From Rhizobium anhuiense (GTDB lineage: Bacteria; Pseudomonadota; Alphaproteobacteria; Rhizobiales; Rhizobiaceae), in the NCBI RefSeq assembly GCF_003985145.1, contig NZ_ML133522.1, positions 682,001 through 746,000 on the forward strand: a stretch of DNA of 64,000 nt. The letters are read 5' to 3'. Below, one piece after another: positions 23,895 through 33,277 of the stretch. The position numbers and the translations under genes were made by a program. The stretch's first letter is position 1, and every line of letters starts with the position of its first letter. The notes below the pieces were generated by a model. That model searched no databases and was not told where the DNA came from. It was given only the letters and a program-made list of their open reading frames with translations.

Positions 23895-24452
23895 TCATTT
23901 GGACCCTGAGTTCAATATCTGCCGAACAATATCTGCATCACTGCTGGTGCTTTCGAAAAAGAACGGAGCGGAACACGGCGCCCGCAGGACAGACAGGGAA
24001 GCCGGATCCGGGTCCGGAAGAATAGTGGCGGTGGCACCTCGAAGTGGCGGTAGCGGTGAGCCTGAACTGCGCAAGGCTATAAGGTAGGAGGTAGGCGGCA
24101 TAGTCTCGCTGAATGCAGTGTTATCCCAGGTGACGGTGAGGGTATGAGGCGCCGTGCCACGCAGAACTTCCTCGACCGCTATCTCCAAGCGCGCATAGTC
24201 AGTCATAAAACTGTTCGCCTTCCCGAGAAGCTCCCGGACTTTGCCACTACTGTGGGCAAGGAATTCCTGATGTCGTTTCCTCGCCTCGGGGTCGAGAACC
24301 AACGTGTATTTCGTCACGCGACCAACGACCACGACGTCTGCATATGAAACATCGTGAAGGTCCATGGGGGCAATATCGATACAGGCACTGGTCGGCCCGG
24401 CTGCCAGCATGGCTCCGAGATTGAAGAGCGCAACAAACCCAAAGCCTCGCAT
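23895..24452 (-). CDS. Secreted hypothetical protein
   Basis: A 185-residue protein with a Sec signal peptide (about 1-22, GFGFVALFNLGAMLAAGPTSA) followed by Cys. The core has a run of beta-strand-like segments (YADVVVVGRVTKYTLVL, ARLEIAVEEVLRGTAPHTLTVTW), reminiscent of NTR/TIMP-like or OB-fold envelope proteins. The resemblance is structural impression only. The ATG at 24452 is preceded by GGAGG with 6 bases of spacing; a longer ORF to 24593 would hide the signal peptide. It sits alone between a kinase remnant and an exported dioxygenase on the same strand. Function unknown. Confidence 0.65.
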   Translation of the reverse strand: MRGFGFVALFNLGAMLAAGPTSACIDIAPMDLHDVSYADVVVVGRVTKYTLVLDPEARKRHQEFLAHSSGKVRELLGKANSFMTDYARLEIAVEEVLRGTAPHTLTVTWDNTAFSETMPPTSYLIALRSSGSPLPPLRGATATILPDPDPASLSVLRAPCSAPFFFESTSSDADIVRQILNSGSK

Positions 24453-24611
24453 CCTCATCCTCCATCGCTCAACACGCTGGTCTGAACCGGGGAAGCACAG
24501 ATATCCCGATTGACGCGAAGATTTTGTATCTTGTCTTAGTGAAGTTGCAATACAGGCCCTCGCGGATGGCAATCTACAGCTCCGGCCATGCATTTCCGGC
24601 GTTACCTGCGT

Positions 24612-25388
24612 TCAGGCAGAGAGGCCGATCGTGATGGTGGCGGAGAGCACGCCGCCATCGAGCTTCTCGAAATCGAATATGTGATCGGCGGCGTCCTCAG
24701 GGATGATGCCGTCGTCGTCATTGCGCGTATCGCGGGCCGGGCGTCCAATATAGTCCGGATGCTCGCCATAGATGATGTCGCTCAGCGCATCGTCGAAATA
24801 GATCTGGCTGACGAGAAGCTCCTTGCCGTCGACGAGGATTCGGCAATGAACATGGGGTGTGCGGCCCTGGTACCATCCGGGATAGGCCGTCAGGAAGCCT
24901 GCCTGCCCCTGTGCATCCGTCAGCTGGCGACCGCGAAAGGCGAGCCCGCTGATCGCCTCGGCATCGCCAAGTGTACACATCTTCGCAGCCTCGCGGCCGG
25001 AATAGATGCCGCGGTGATCCGTATGCCAGATTTCGATATCGGCATTCTCGACCGGCCGGCAATCGGCTGCATGGACGATCCGGACGGCCAACCGCAAGGG
25101 CAGTCCAGCCTTTCCTTCCGAGACGTCCTGACGGACGGGAATATTGTTGACGTGGCAGGGGCCAAGAGTCTGAGCGACGGTGACGACGCAATTCGGACGG
25201 CTGCGGAAGAGCGGGACGGGCAGCTTTTCCAAGGCGACCGATTTGGTGCCGCCGCTCAGGAAATCCGTCCCCTTCCAGTCGAATGTCCTGGCGGCGACCG
25301 TGATATGCCGCCGGGGCCAGATCGCTACCGCCGCGACGGACGATGCAACGATCGCCGCACCTCCAAGCACAAGGGTCCGTCTCTTCAT
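24612..25388 (-). CDS. Exported intradiol ring-cleavage dioxygenase
   Basis: A 258-residue protein of the intradiol dioxygenase (protocatechuate/catechol 1,2-) family, which uses Fe(III) to cleave catechols between the hydroxyls. Likely iron ligands are Tyr129 (GIYSG), Tyr173 (PGWYQGR), and His179 and His181 (TPHVH). Residues 1-27 are a signal or anchor (MKRRTLVLGG, then a hydrophobic run), which is unusual: most family members are cytosolic. The double arginine may indicate Tat export, sensible for a metal enzyme folded in the cytosol. No beta-ketoadipate pathway genes are nearby, so the substrate is open; lignin-like or siderophore catechols are guesses. Confidence 0.85.
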   Translation of the reverse strand: MKRRTLVLGGAAIVASSVAAVAIWPRRHITVAARTFDWKGTDFLSGGTKSVALEKLPVPLFRSRPNCVVTVAQTLGPCHVNNIPVRQDVSEGKAGLPLRLAVRIVHAADCRPVENADIEIWHTDHRGIYSGREAAKMCTLGDAEAISGLAFRGRQLTDAQGQAGFLTAYPGWYQGRTPHVHCRILVDGKELLVSQIYFDDALSDIIYGEHPDYIGRPARDTRNDDDGIIPEDAADHIFDFEKLDGGVLSATITIGLSA

Positions 25389-25788
25389 ATATCGTCCTTT
25401 GCCTCAAGACTCAGGGTGTAAGGAGGATGCGCAGGAAATTCCAATTAAATCCCGGCAATGATCGACGGCAAGCGATCATCGACATCAAATGCCTGCCGTG
25501 CAGGGCAAACCTTGCCAATGTGGCCGTCAACTCCGGTGACGCCAGGGGTCACGTCTATGTCTCGATCGCGTGGTTGACCGGCTCGGGCTATGCCGACAAG
25601 CCTTATGGCAGTACCGACTCCAACCAGCTATGGCACAAGGCGGGCATTATCGCCGGTCGCCTCTGGGGCGAAGCGGTTTTCCCGGTTCGGCGGCTTTACA
25701 GCGCGGTGCGTCTTTTCAGACGCGCGAGGTCGCTGTAACTCTTTGCGTCAGGCATCCGACATCCGTTGCTGAGCAGGGGCAGAGGCAG
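25389..25788. other. Gene-free stretch upstream of the antiporter
   Basis: I find no well-supported gene. A plus-strand frame from an ATG at 25428 to 25738 directly follows AAGGAGG, but the spacing is nearly zero and the product has no recognisable domain and an uneven composition. The region should hold divergent promoters for the dioxygenase and the antiporter; none stands out. Confidence 0.4.
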
Positions 25789-27372
25789 ATGGAACCAACC
25801 CACTTATTCGAGCTCGTTATCGTGATGTTTCTCGCGATCATCGCGCTGCACTATGCCGCCCACAGGCTCGGGCTGCCGCCGTCCGTCGCGCTGTTGACCG
25901 GTGGCGCCTTGCTGGCCTTTGCGCCGGGACTGCCGGCGATATCAGTCGACCCCGGACTGGTTCTGGTCATCTTCCTGCCGCCGCTGTTGATGGACGGCGC
26001 CTGGTCGATCGCGCTCGCGCGGTTGCGGCGTCATGTGATCGGCATCGCTTCACTTGCCGTCGGTGCGGTGCTCTTCACCTGTGCCGTCGTCGCCGTTGTC
26101 GCCCATCTCCTCTTTCCCTCACTTCCCTGGGCTGCCTGCGCGGCACTCGGCGCGATCGTCGCGCCGCCGGACGCGGTTTCGGCGCGCGCCGTACTGGAGC
26201 GCGTCAGGCTGCCGCGGCGGCTTCAGATTCTGCTCGAAGGCGAGAGCTTGCTCAACGATGCGAGTGGCCTGGTTCTTTTCCGTTTTGCCGTTGCCGCCGC
26301 TGCAACCGGAGCCTTCAGCACGGGGGAGGTGATCGGCAATTTCTTCGTGCTGGCGCTCGGCGGCGCCATCGTCGGCATCGTTGTGGGAACGGCGTGGTTC
26401 AAACTCGTCCGGCGTCTCGGCGACGAATATCTCATCATTGCAGCCTCGGTGCTGCTCGGCTGGATTGCCTATCTGCTCGGAGAGCAGCTGCATGTTTCCG
26501 GCGTCATCGCCACCGTTACGGCGGGGCTGATCATGAGCTGGCACCAGCACACAGTGCTTTCAGCCGCAATGCGCATGCGCGGCACCTCGTTCTGGACGGT
26601 GATGATCTTCCTGATGGAAGCTGCGGTGTTCATCTTGATCGGGCTGTCGCTCAGGGATGTCGTCGAACGCGGCGGCGGTTTTACCACTGTGATCGCGACA
26701 ATGGGACTGCCGATGCTGGCGATCCTCGTCACGCTCGTGATCGCGCGTTTTGCCTGGGTCTTCGCCTCCGATTTCGTTCTCAGGTTCTGTGCTGTCCTGG
26801 GGTTCACGCGCGCCCGACCGCTCGGCGCCGGTGGTGCGACGGTTCTGAGCTGGGCGGGCGTGCGCGGGGTGGTCACGCTTGCCCTGGCGCTGAGCCTGCC
26901 CGAAGGGTTCGCAGGTCGTGACTTCATCCTCGTCACATCGTTCGCCGTCATTCTCGGAACCGTGCTCATACAGGGCACGACATTGGGGCGAGTGATCGCC
27001 TGGGCGCGGCTGGTGGAGCCGGATTCGGAAAGAGCGCGCCTGACGATGAGCCAGGCCGAAGCCGCCATGGCCCAGGCGCAGTTCGGGACCGTCCAGAGCC
27101 TGGCATATGACGCCGAGGGGAAACTCATCCATCCGCAATTGCTGGAGCGCTACCAGCGCCGGGCGACGTCGATCGTCGACTATGCCGAGAGAACCGAGCA
27201 TTACATACCGGTGCTGCATGCGCATTTCGACGTCATTCTCGAAGCGGTTGCAACGGGACGCCGGGAACTCATCCGCCTCCATCGCGCCGGCGAAATCGAT
27301 GACGAGACGTTGCGGGAGCTGGAACGGGATCTCGATCTGGAGGAATTGAGCGCGATCTCGGCCAAGGCATGA
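25789..27372 (+). CDS. CPA1-family Na+/H+ antiporter
   Basis: A 527-residue inner-membrane antiporter of the monovalent cation:proton antiporter-1 family (YjcE/NhaP-like). About twelve hydrophobic segments occupy residues 1-400, including ALGAIVAPPDAVSARAVLE (about 120-138) and GESLLNDASGLVLF (about 150-163), which holds the ND pair typical of electroneutral exchangers. A hydrophilic C-terminal tail of about 120 residues is charged and probably regulatory. I start it at the ATG at 25789, after the purine-rich GAGGCAG; a longer ORF from 25570 adds 73 non-membrane residues. It stands alone, convergent with kup. Confidence 0.88.
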   Translation: MEPTHLFELVIVMFLAIIALHYAAHRLGLPPSVALLTGGALLAFAPGLPAISVDPGLVLVIFLPPLLMDGAWSIALARLRRHVIGIASLAVGAVLFTCAVVAVVAHLLFPSLPWAACAALGAIVAPPDAVSARAVLERVRLPRRLQILLEGESLLNDASGLVLFRFAVAAAATGAFSTGEVIGNFFVLALGGAIVGIVVGTAWFKLVRRLGDEYLIIAASVLLGWIAYLLGEQLHVSGVIATVTAGLIMSWHQHTVLSAAMRMRGTSFWTVMIFLMEAAVFILIGLSLRDVVERGGGFTTVIATMGLPMLAILVTLVIARFAWVFASDFVLRFCAVLGFTRARPLGAGGATVLSWAGVRGVVTLALALSLPEGFAGRDFILVTSFAVILGTVLIQGTTLGRVIAWARLVEPDSERARLTMSQAEAAMAQAQFGTVQSLAYDAEGKLIHPQLLERYQRRATSIVDYAERTEHYIPVLHAHFDVILEAVATGRRELIRLHRAGEIDDETLRELERDLDLEELSAISAKA

Positions 27373-27472
27373 TTTCGCGCCTCATGCCGTGACGCTTGCG
27401 ACGGGAGCCACTCTTGCCTCGCTTCCATCTCTCCTGTCCCAGTCGCGACACCCCGGCCTTCGGCATCATGTT

Positions 27473-29374
27473 CTAAATGGCAATCTGCTCACCGAGTTCG
27501 ACGACGCGGTTTGACGGCAGGTTGAAATAGTCGGAGGGGTCGATCGCCAAGCCCTCCAGCGCCATGAATATGCGCTCCTGCCAAGCGGGCAGCCCGGTGT
27601 TCGGCGTTCTGACGAGGTTCCTGCGGCCGAGATAGAAGGAGGTCTTCATGATTTCGAACTTGAAGCCGCCCTCGCGGCAGAGCGCCAGTGCCCGGGTAAC
27701 GTCGGGGTCGTCCATGAAGCCGAAGGTGATATCGAGACGTACGAAGCGTGGCGAGAGCTGGCTGAGCTTGATGCGCCTGCTGTCGGGGACGTAAGGTTCG
27801 TCTTCGGTCCAGACGGTCAGGATAACGTTCTGTTCATGGAGCACGTGGTTGTGCTTGAGATTGTGGAGCAGAACATTCGGCGTGCGATCCGGGACGCTGG
27901 TCAGGAAGACGGCCGTTCCTGGAACGGTGACCGGCGAATGGTCCGACTTTCGCTCGATTGACCGGATGAAGGAATCGAGCGGGATCTCGTTGTTGGCCCG
28001 CAGTCGCTTCAGATAGGCCTGTCCTCGGGTCCATGTCCACATCAGGATCATGATCGCCAGCGCAAGGGCGACCGGAACCCAGCCGCCATCATGGATCTTC
28101 AGCAGGTTGGCCGCCAGGAACATGACTTCGATGAAGAAGAGCGGCAGCAGCAGGAGGGCGGCAACCACGAGGGAGTAGCCCCAGACGGCCCGAAGGAACT
28201 GGAAGACCAGCATGGTCGAGATGACCATGGTTCCGGTCACCGAGATGCCATAGGCCGTCGCCAGCGACTCGGAATCGCCGAAGGAAAAGATCAGCATCAA
28301 GACGCCGACCAGCAGGAGAAGATTGACGCTCGGCACGTAGATCTGGCCGGTGTTGGTCTCCGATGTGAACTTGATGCGCAGCCTCGGCAGGAAGCCGAGG
28401 TGAACCGCCGAGCGGGCCAGTGAAAATGCGCCCGTTATCACCGCTTGGCTGGCGATGATCGTTGCCATCGTTGCCAGCAGAACCACCGGCAGCAAGGCCC
28501 AATCGGGATACATCAGAAAGAACGGATTGGTGGCTGCGTGGGGATGGGAGAGAACCAGCGCGCCCTGGCCGAGATAGTTCAAGAGCAATGCCGGAAAGAC
28601 GAGCACGAACCACGCCATCTGGATCGGGCGGCGCCCGAAATGCCCGAGATCAGCATAGAGCGCCTCGGCGCCCGTCACCGTCAGAAAGACGGCGCCAAGC
28701 ACAATGAGGCCGACGGTGCCGGCATGGGCGAGGAACGACAGCGCGTTGATCGGATTGAGCGCTTCGAGAATCCTCCAGTCGTCGCCGATATGGATCAGGC
28801 CGCCCGCTGCCATGGCCAGAAACCACAAGACCGTGATCGGCCCGAAAAACATCGAGACGGCGGCCGTTCCCCGGGACTGGACGGCAAAGAGAACGATCAT
28901 GATCGCAGCCGACGCGAGCGGGACGTATTCGGCAAAGGCCGGCGTGACCAGCTTCAGGCCTTCGAGCGCCGACATGACGGACAGGGCCGGCGTGATCATC
29001 GCATCGCCGATGAAGAGCGCCGCTCCGATCAGGCCTGCGAAGAAGAGCACCGGCACGTTTCGCCCCATCTTCTTCATCAGCAGGGCGAGAAGCGAAAGCG
29101 TGCCGCCTTCACCGTCATTGTCCGCCCTGAGAAGGAAGAGCACATATTTGAAGGTCACGATGACCGTCAGCGTCCAGATCATCAGCGAAATGAGACCGAT
29201 GACCTCGGCCTCGTGTACGCCATCGGCGGCAAAAGGCCTCAGCGCCTCACGAAGGGCATAGAGCGGGCTGGTACCGATATCGCCATAGACGACGCCGATC
29301 GCGCCGACGACCAGTCCGGCAAAGCCCTTCCGGCCGGCACCTTCACCCGTATTGTCTATATGCGTCGACGCCAT
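27473..29374 (-). CDS. kup: Low-affinity potassium transporter Kup
   Basis: A 633-residue K+:H+ symporter of the KUP/HAK/KT family. The N-terminal signature [20 protein letters not shown] at about residues 20-39, about twelve transmembrane segments to residue 460 and a cytosolic C-terminal domain of about 170 residues match the family length. The ATG at 29374 is chosen because the protein then starts like other Kup proteins; the open frame continues upstream to 29680 without family sequence. Rhizobia often carry several kup copies. It is divergent from the tyrosyl-tRNA synthetase gene across about 346 bases. Confidence 0.93.
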   Translation of the reverse strand: MASTHIDNTGEGAGRKGFAGLVVGAIGVVYGDIGTSPLYALREALRPFAADGVHEAEVIGLISLMIWTLTVIVTFKYVLFLLRADNDGEGGTLSLLALLMKKMGRNVPVLFFAGLIGAALFIGDAMITPALSVMSALEGLKLVTPAFAEYVPLASAAIMIVLFAVQSRGTAAVSMFFGPITVLWFLAMAAGGLIHIGDDWRILEALNPINALSFLAHAGTVGLIVLGAVFLTVTGAEALYADLGHFGRRPIQMAWFVLVFPALLLNYLGQGALVLSHPHAATNPFFLMYPDWALLPVVLLATMATIIASQAVITGAFSLARSAVHLGFLPRLRIKFTSETNTGQIYVPSVNLLLLVGVLMLIFSFGDSESLATAYGISVTGTMVISTMLVFQFLRAVWGYSLVVAALLLLPLFFIEVMFLAANLLKIHDGGWVPVALALAIMILMWTWTRGQAYLKRLRANNEIPLDSFIRSIERKSDHSPVTVPGTAVFLTSVPDRTPNVLLHNLKHNHVLHEQNVILTVWTEDEPYVPDSRRIKLSQLSPRFVRLDITFGFMDDPDVTRALALCREGGFKFEIMKTSFYLGRRNLVRTPNTGLPAWQERIFMALEGLAIDPSDYFNLPSNRVVELGEQIAI

Positions 29375-29720
29375 GGTTCCCCGCTTATGCCCCTTGCCTA
29401 TGAACACAAACATATGCCGCATTGCAGAACGGCAAGTAAATTGATGCGTGTGCGAATTTTTTGTGAGGGGCGGCGGCGTGAGCGGGAGAGGGGTGGGGCG
29501 CACGATCGGCTTGGACTTCGGCGGTCGCCTCTTGCGATTGCGCAGTCGCATGGTAATAAGGATCCATGACCTGCACCCTGAACCTTTCGAGCTTCTATTA
29601 TACGCTGCTCCCATAGAGAGCGGCGCAAGGTCATATTCCTGACACCCGAGACGCCGCATGGTCGGCGGCACGCGTGTCAACAGAAGGTCTCCGGCCTCAT
29701 CGGCCCCAATGGAGACCCCC
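29375..29720. promoter_or_regulatory. Divergent intergenic region between kup and tyrS
   Basis: This 346-base gap should hold promoters for both genes. The kup-proximal half is AT-rich (a run of T at 29457-29462), and a TATTAT/TATACG stretch near 29596-29604 could serve tyrS. I see no convincing -35/-10 pair, no T-box-like leader and no recognisable riboswitch. Confidence 0.35.
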
Positions 29721-31001
29721 GTGACACGATCCTCTCAGCCCACCGGACCCCGATCCGACTTTCTCCGCACCCTGACCGAGCGCGGTTTCCTGCATCAATG
29801 TACCGACTTGGAAGCACTCGACAGCTGGCTTTGTTCGGGAGCCGGCACAGCCTATAACGGCTTCGATCTCACCGCCGACAGCCTGCATGTCGGGCATCTC
29901 ATTCCGATCATGATGCTCCGCTGGTTCCAGAAGACTGGTAACAAACCCATCGCGTTGCTGGGTGGTGCGACAAGTCGGCTGGGCGATCCGAGTTTGCGCG
30001 ACACGTCACGCCCCCTTCTCAGCGAAGAGCAGATCATGAAAAACCTGCTCGGCATCCGGCGTGTCTTCGAGCGGTTCCTCGCTTTCGGGGATGGCCCGGC
30101 CGATGCGGTGATGGTCAACAATGCCGATTGGTTGGGCAGGCTCAACTACCTCGACTTCCTGCGCGATGTTGGACCGCATTTTTCAGTCAACCGGATGCTG
30201 ACATCGGAGAGCGTGCGCCAACGGTTGGAGCGGGAGCAATCGCTGTCATTGCTGGAATTCAACTACATGGTCATGCAGGCCTACGACTTTCATGTGCTCG
30301 CAGAAAGCCGCGGCTGCCTGCTTCAGCTTGGTGGTTCCGACCAATGGGGCAACATCGTCAGCGGCGTCGAATTTGGGCGGCGGATCGGTGGACGCGCCTT
30401 GTTTGGATTGACCGCTCCGCTGCTGACGACATCGTCGGGCGCGAAGATGGGCAAAAGCGTTTCGGGGGCGGTCTGGCTCAACGCCGACCGGTTGTCGACC
30501 TATGAATTCTGGCAATTCTGGAGAAACACCGGAGATGCCGATGTGGGTCGTTTTCTCAGGCTGTTCACCGAGTTGCCGTTAAGTGAAATTGCCCGCCTTG
30601 ACGTGCTTCGGGATTCCGAGATCAACGAAGCGAAAAAGATACTTGCCGACGAGATCACCAGCCTGTGCCACGGGACGGATGCGGCAGCGCAAGCTTCCGA
30701 AACCTCCCGGCGTACCTTCGAAGAAGGTGAGGTGCCGGTCGGCCTCCCGACCGTCAGGTTCCCGGATAGCCTTCGCAGCACCTTTCCGCTCGCTGATGCG
30801 ATGGTCATTGCCGGGCTCGCCAAGTCGAAAAGCGAAGCACGTCGATTGATCGCCGGCGGCGGTGTGCGGGTGAACGGCGGCAGCGTAAACGACGAGGCAA
30901 TGCAGCTTGGTCACTCCGATGTCCAGGACGGCGTCATCCGGCTGTCCGTCGGCAAGAAGCGACACGTCCTCCTTCAATCGGCGGTGGCGCCGCCATGCTG
31001 A
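29721..31001 (+). CDS. tyrS: Tyrosine--tRNA ligase (divergent copy)
   Basis: A 426-residue class I aminoacyl-tRNA synthetase that charges tRNA-Tyr. The HIGH motif is HVGH at about 56-59, the KMSKS motif is KMGKS at about 242-246 and an S4-like RNA-binding domain ([19 protein letters not shown]) lies at the C-terminus. I prefer the GTG at 29721 (TGGAG 6 bases upstream); an ATG at 29709 is possible. Compared from memory with the usual rhizobial TyrS, residues around the active site differ ([18 protein letters not shown] instead of a TAYIGYDPTA-like start). This could therefore be a second, divergent copy. The location beside an MFS exporter is unusual for a housekeeping synthetase. Confidence 0.88.
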   Translation: MTRSSQPTGPRSDFLRTLTERGFLHQCTDLEALDSWLCSGAGTAYNGFDLTADSLHVGHLIPIMMLRWFQKTGNKPIALLGGATSRLGDPSLRDTSRPLLSEEQIMKNLLGIRRVFERFLAFGDGPADAVMVNNADWLGRLNYLDFLRDVGPHFSVNRMLTSESVRQRLEREQSLSLLEFNYMVMQAYDFHVLAESRGCLLQLGGSDQWGNIVSGVEFGRRIGGRALFGLTAPLLTTSSGAKMGKSVSGAVWLNADRLSTYEFWQFWRNTGDADVGRFLRLFTELPLSEIARLDVLRDSEINEAKKILADEITSLCHGTDAAAQASETSRRTFEEGEVPVGLPTVRFPDSLRSTFPLADAMVIAGLAKSKSEARRLIAGGGVRVNGGSVNDEAMQLGHSDVQDGVIRLSVGKKRHVLLQSAVAPPC

Positions 31002-31018
31002 CAGGGGCTGTCAGCATG
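30994..31018 (+). terminator. Hairpin overlapping the tyrS stop codon
   Basis: CATGCTGACA (30994-31003) and TGTCAGCATG (31009-31018) form a perfect 10-base-pair stem with loop GGGGC. The tyrS TGA stop lies inside the left arm. No U-tract follows, so it could equally be a regulator-binding palindrome for the downstream MFS gene. Confidence 0.5.
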
Positions 31019-31136
31019 GTGGTCGACGATGCTGAAGCCGCGGGTTTCCGAGCCAGTCGCCATTTCGTCGGAATGTCCGGCTATCCCACGGGGGATAGTT
31101 GGACTTCAATCCCGCCAATCGGAGCAGAGCCCCGAG

Positions 31137-32312
31137 ATGAAGCCGCACCATCGTATTTTCTTCATTCAGTTTGCCGTGGCCCTTTCCGTGGGGGCGTTTC
31201 TTTCGCGGCTGCCCGACATTCAGCTCAAGTTTAGCCTGAGCGAAGGAGAGCTGGGCCTTTTGCTCGCCATCATGTCCCTCGGGGTTCTCTGCGGGTTGAC
31301 GTTCTCGGCGAGGCTCATCGAGAGGCTTGGTGCGCGCACAACGGCCTTCGTCACCGTCTTCGGTGTGACGTTGTTTTATGCGCTGATCCCCTGGATGCCT
31401 GCAGTTTCCCTGGCGATGCCATTATTCTTTGTTGCCGGCATTTTCGCCGGCGCATTCGAGATCAACGCCAATCTCGAAACCGATCGCCATGAGGCGCTGC
31501 TCGGCTACCGCATCATGAGCCGGGCTCACGGCATGTGGAGCCTCGGATTCTGCATCACCGCCCTTGTTGCCGCCGGTATGCGGCAGGCCGCAGTCTCCAT
31601 CGAACTGCATAGCTTCATCGTCCTCGTGACGGTCTTGATTGCCGGGTCGATCGTTTTCTCCGGGATCGAGAATGCGCCCCGGCGGCATGACGCTCACCCC
31701 GGCGATGCTCCGCTCGTCGCTTTTCCCACGATCGGGCTGCTTCCCCTTTGCCTCATAGGCGCTGCTCCGCTTCTCGCCGAGGGCGCGAGCGTCGATTGGT
31801 CGGCGATCTATATGCGCGACGTATTTGCGGTCGAACCATTTGTCGGCGGGCTCAGCGTGGCCATTTTCTCCTCGTTCATCGCCATCGGACGGCTCGGCAT
31901 GGACTCTGTGATTGACCGCTTCAATCCACGCCCCGTCGCAATAACCCTCCTCGGGATCGCGGCCATCGGCCTTGTCTTGGTTGCGACGGCGGCACAGCCT
32001 GTCGTCGCCCTCGCGGGCTTTGGCCTGACGGGGATCGGCTGCTCGTCGGTCTATCCGCTTGCCATCTCGGCCGCGGCCCGGCGCACGGACCGACCCGCAT
32101 CGGTCAGCGTTGCAGCGCTCGGGCAGACGACCTTTCTCGTGTTTTTCGCTGGGCCGCCATTGCTCGGTTTCGTTGCCGAACACTTCGGTATCCGCTTTTC
32201 GTACTGGGTGGTCGTCCCTGTGATCGCCGCTGCGCTCCTCGTCACCAAGGCGCTCATCGCTGCTCCTGCCCCGATCACAGGGCAGCCCGAACCGGTACAA
32301 CCACACGGTTGA
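31137..32312 (+). CDS. MFS transporter
   Basis: A 391-residue major facilitator with about twelve transmembrane helices. The first is at about 8-28 (IFFIQFAVALSVGAFLSRLPDIQ), and a loop of the A-motif type follows (SARLIERLGARTTAF). The family is that of YfmO/YbjJ-like sugar- or drug-type exporters often annotated only as MFS. I start it at the ATG at 31137, preceded by GGAGC and CGAG; an upstream frame start at 31029 would add a non-membrane stretch. It lies 135 bases after tyrS on the same strand and may be co-transcribed. The substrate is unknown. Confidence 0.85.
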   Translation: MKPHHRIFFIQFAVALSVGAFLSRLPDIQLKFSLSEGELGLLLAIMSLGVLCGLTFSARLIERLGARTTAFVTVFGVTLFYALIPWMPAVSLAMPLFFVAGIFAGAFEINANLETDRHEALLGYRIMSRAHGMWSLGFCITALVAAGMRQAAVSIELHSFIVLVTVLIAGSIVFSGIENAPRRHDAHPGDAPLVAFPTIGLLPLCLIGAAPLLAEGASVDWSAIYMRDVFAVEPFVGGLSVAIFSSFIAIGRLGMDSVIDRFNPRPVAITLLGIAAIGLVLVATAAQPVVALAGFGLTGIGCSSVYPLAISAAARRTDRPASVSVAALGQTTFLVFFAGPPLLGFVAEHFGIRFSYWVVVPVIAAALLVTKALIAAPAPITGQPEPVQPHG

Positions 32313-32816
32313 TACGCCGCGCCGCCGGTCCGTTATCCCAAGGTCGCGCATGTTCGCAATCGGCGGGGGCTGACCACCGATTTTCGCTGTTGAATAGGGC
32401 GGGCGCAATGTATTGCCGGTGACGTCTAAGTATTACTGATGGCCGTCTCAAATATAGCTCGTATAGGTGATGGCCCAAGGCCGTGCAGGATCGTCAACTC
32501 TTGGTGAATGGTCTTGCCGCTCAAGCACTTGCGGGCGCGGTCCACCTTCTCTGCATACACCTGGCCCGGACGGCCTATGTCAGCCTTTCGAGCCTGCAAA
32601 ATAAGGGTTCTACGAGTTCTTCGATCGTCGCGTTCGGCCGCAACGAGAGGCTGGTCAGCGCCGATCCGTGCCTCTCTTCGGACAAATTCCCGCCGCCAAA
32701 ATGCCAGTATTAGTTGTTTCTAATTCACGCCATAATTCGCATCTACGTTGCTGCGCCTGTTTTATTCTTCGCCACATTTTGGAATTTCAGCATAATACAA
32801 ACAATGGTGGGTAACT
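32313..32816. other. Gene-free stretch with possible gene debris
   Basis: No intact gene is supported here. On the minus strand, roughly 32580-32710 encodes a short protein-like run (reading NLSEERHGSALTSLSLRPNA and on to a stop) bounded by stops on both sides. This suggests a decayed gene that I cannot identify. The last 120 bases before the next gene are AT-rich and probably hold its promoter. Confidence 0.4.
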
Positions 32817-33239
32817 ATGAAGGTTATTCTCGTCATCGTCCTCACGGCGCTTGCCGTGCCCTGTGAGGCGGATATGCTCGGCACGGCGTCCAAGTACAAA
32901 AGCATGCATGAACGCTCCATCTCCTTCCTTAGCATCAATCCGCGCAGGGTATCGTGGTGCGGGGCGTTCCTGGCCTTTGTCGCCAAACGATCTTCAAGGG
33001 AGCCGCCGCCCAACCCCAACATGGCGGCGTCCTGGAAGAAGTTCGGCAAGCCGGTCGGCGTCCGCTCCGCCAGGCGTGGGGATGTCGTGGTGATCCGCAC
33101 CGGCCGGCGCTTTCATGTCAGCCTGTTCGATCACATCGACCAGCGCCGGCAATATGTCTATCTCTTCGGCGGCAACCAATCCAACCGGGTGCAGCTGTCG
33201 CGCTATCGCGCCAGTTCGGTGGTTGCCGTGCGACGATAA
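32817..33239 (+). CDS. TIGR02594-like secreted NlpC/P60-type hydrolase
   Basis: A 140-residue small protein with a signal peptide (about 1-18, MKVILVIVLTALAVPCEA). Cys48 in VSWCGAF, His100 in RFHVSLF and Asn120 in FGGNQSN are placed like the Cys-His-polar triad of CHAP/NlpC-type cysteine peptidases, in the short form called TIGR02594. Such enzymes act on peptidoglycan or are toxin/endolysin-like. The ATG follows GGTGGGT. No immunity gene is visible next to it. The family assignment is by motif only. Confidence 0.7.
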   Translation: MKVILVIVLTALAVPCEADMLGTASKYKSMHERSISFLSINPRRVSWCGAFLAFVAKRSSREPPPNPNMAASWKKFGKPVGVRSARRGDVVVIRTGRRFHVSLFDHIDQRRQYVYLFGGNQSNRVQLSRYRASSVVAVRR

Positions 33240-33277
33240 AGCGGTTCCAAACCTCAATCGCGGCGGGAAAACAGGTC

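Noticed and set aside
25428..25738. A plus-strand frame after AAGGAGG.
   Set aside because: The ribosome site abuts the ATG with almost no spacing and the product matches nothing I know.
32994..33277. The extension of the methyltransferase frame past 33278.
   Set aside because: It is frameshifted sequence, antisense to the hydrolase gene, and has no family similarity.
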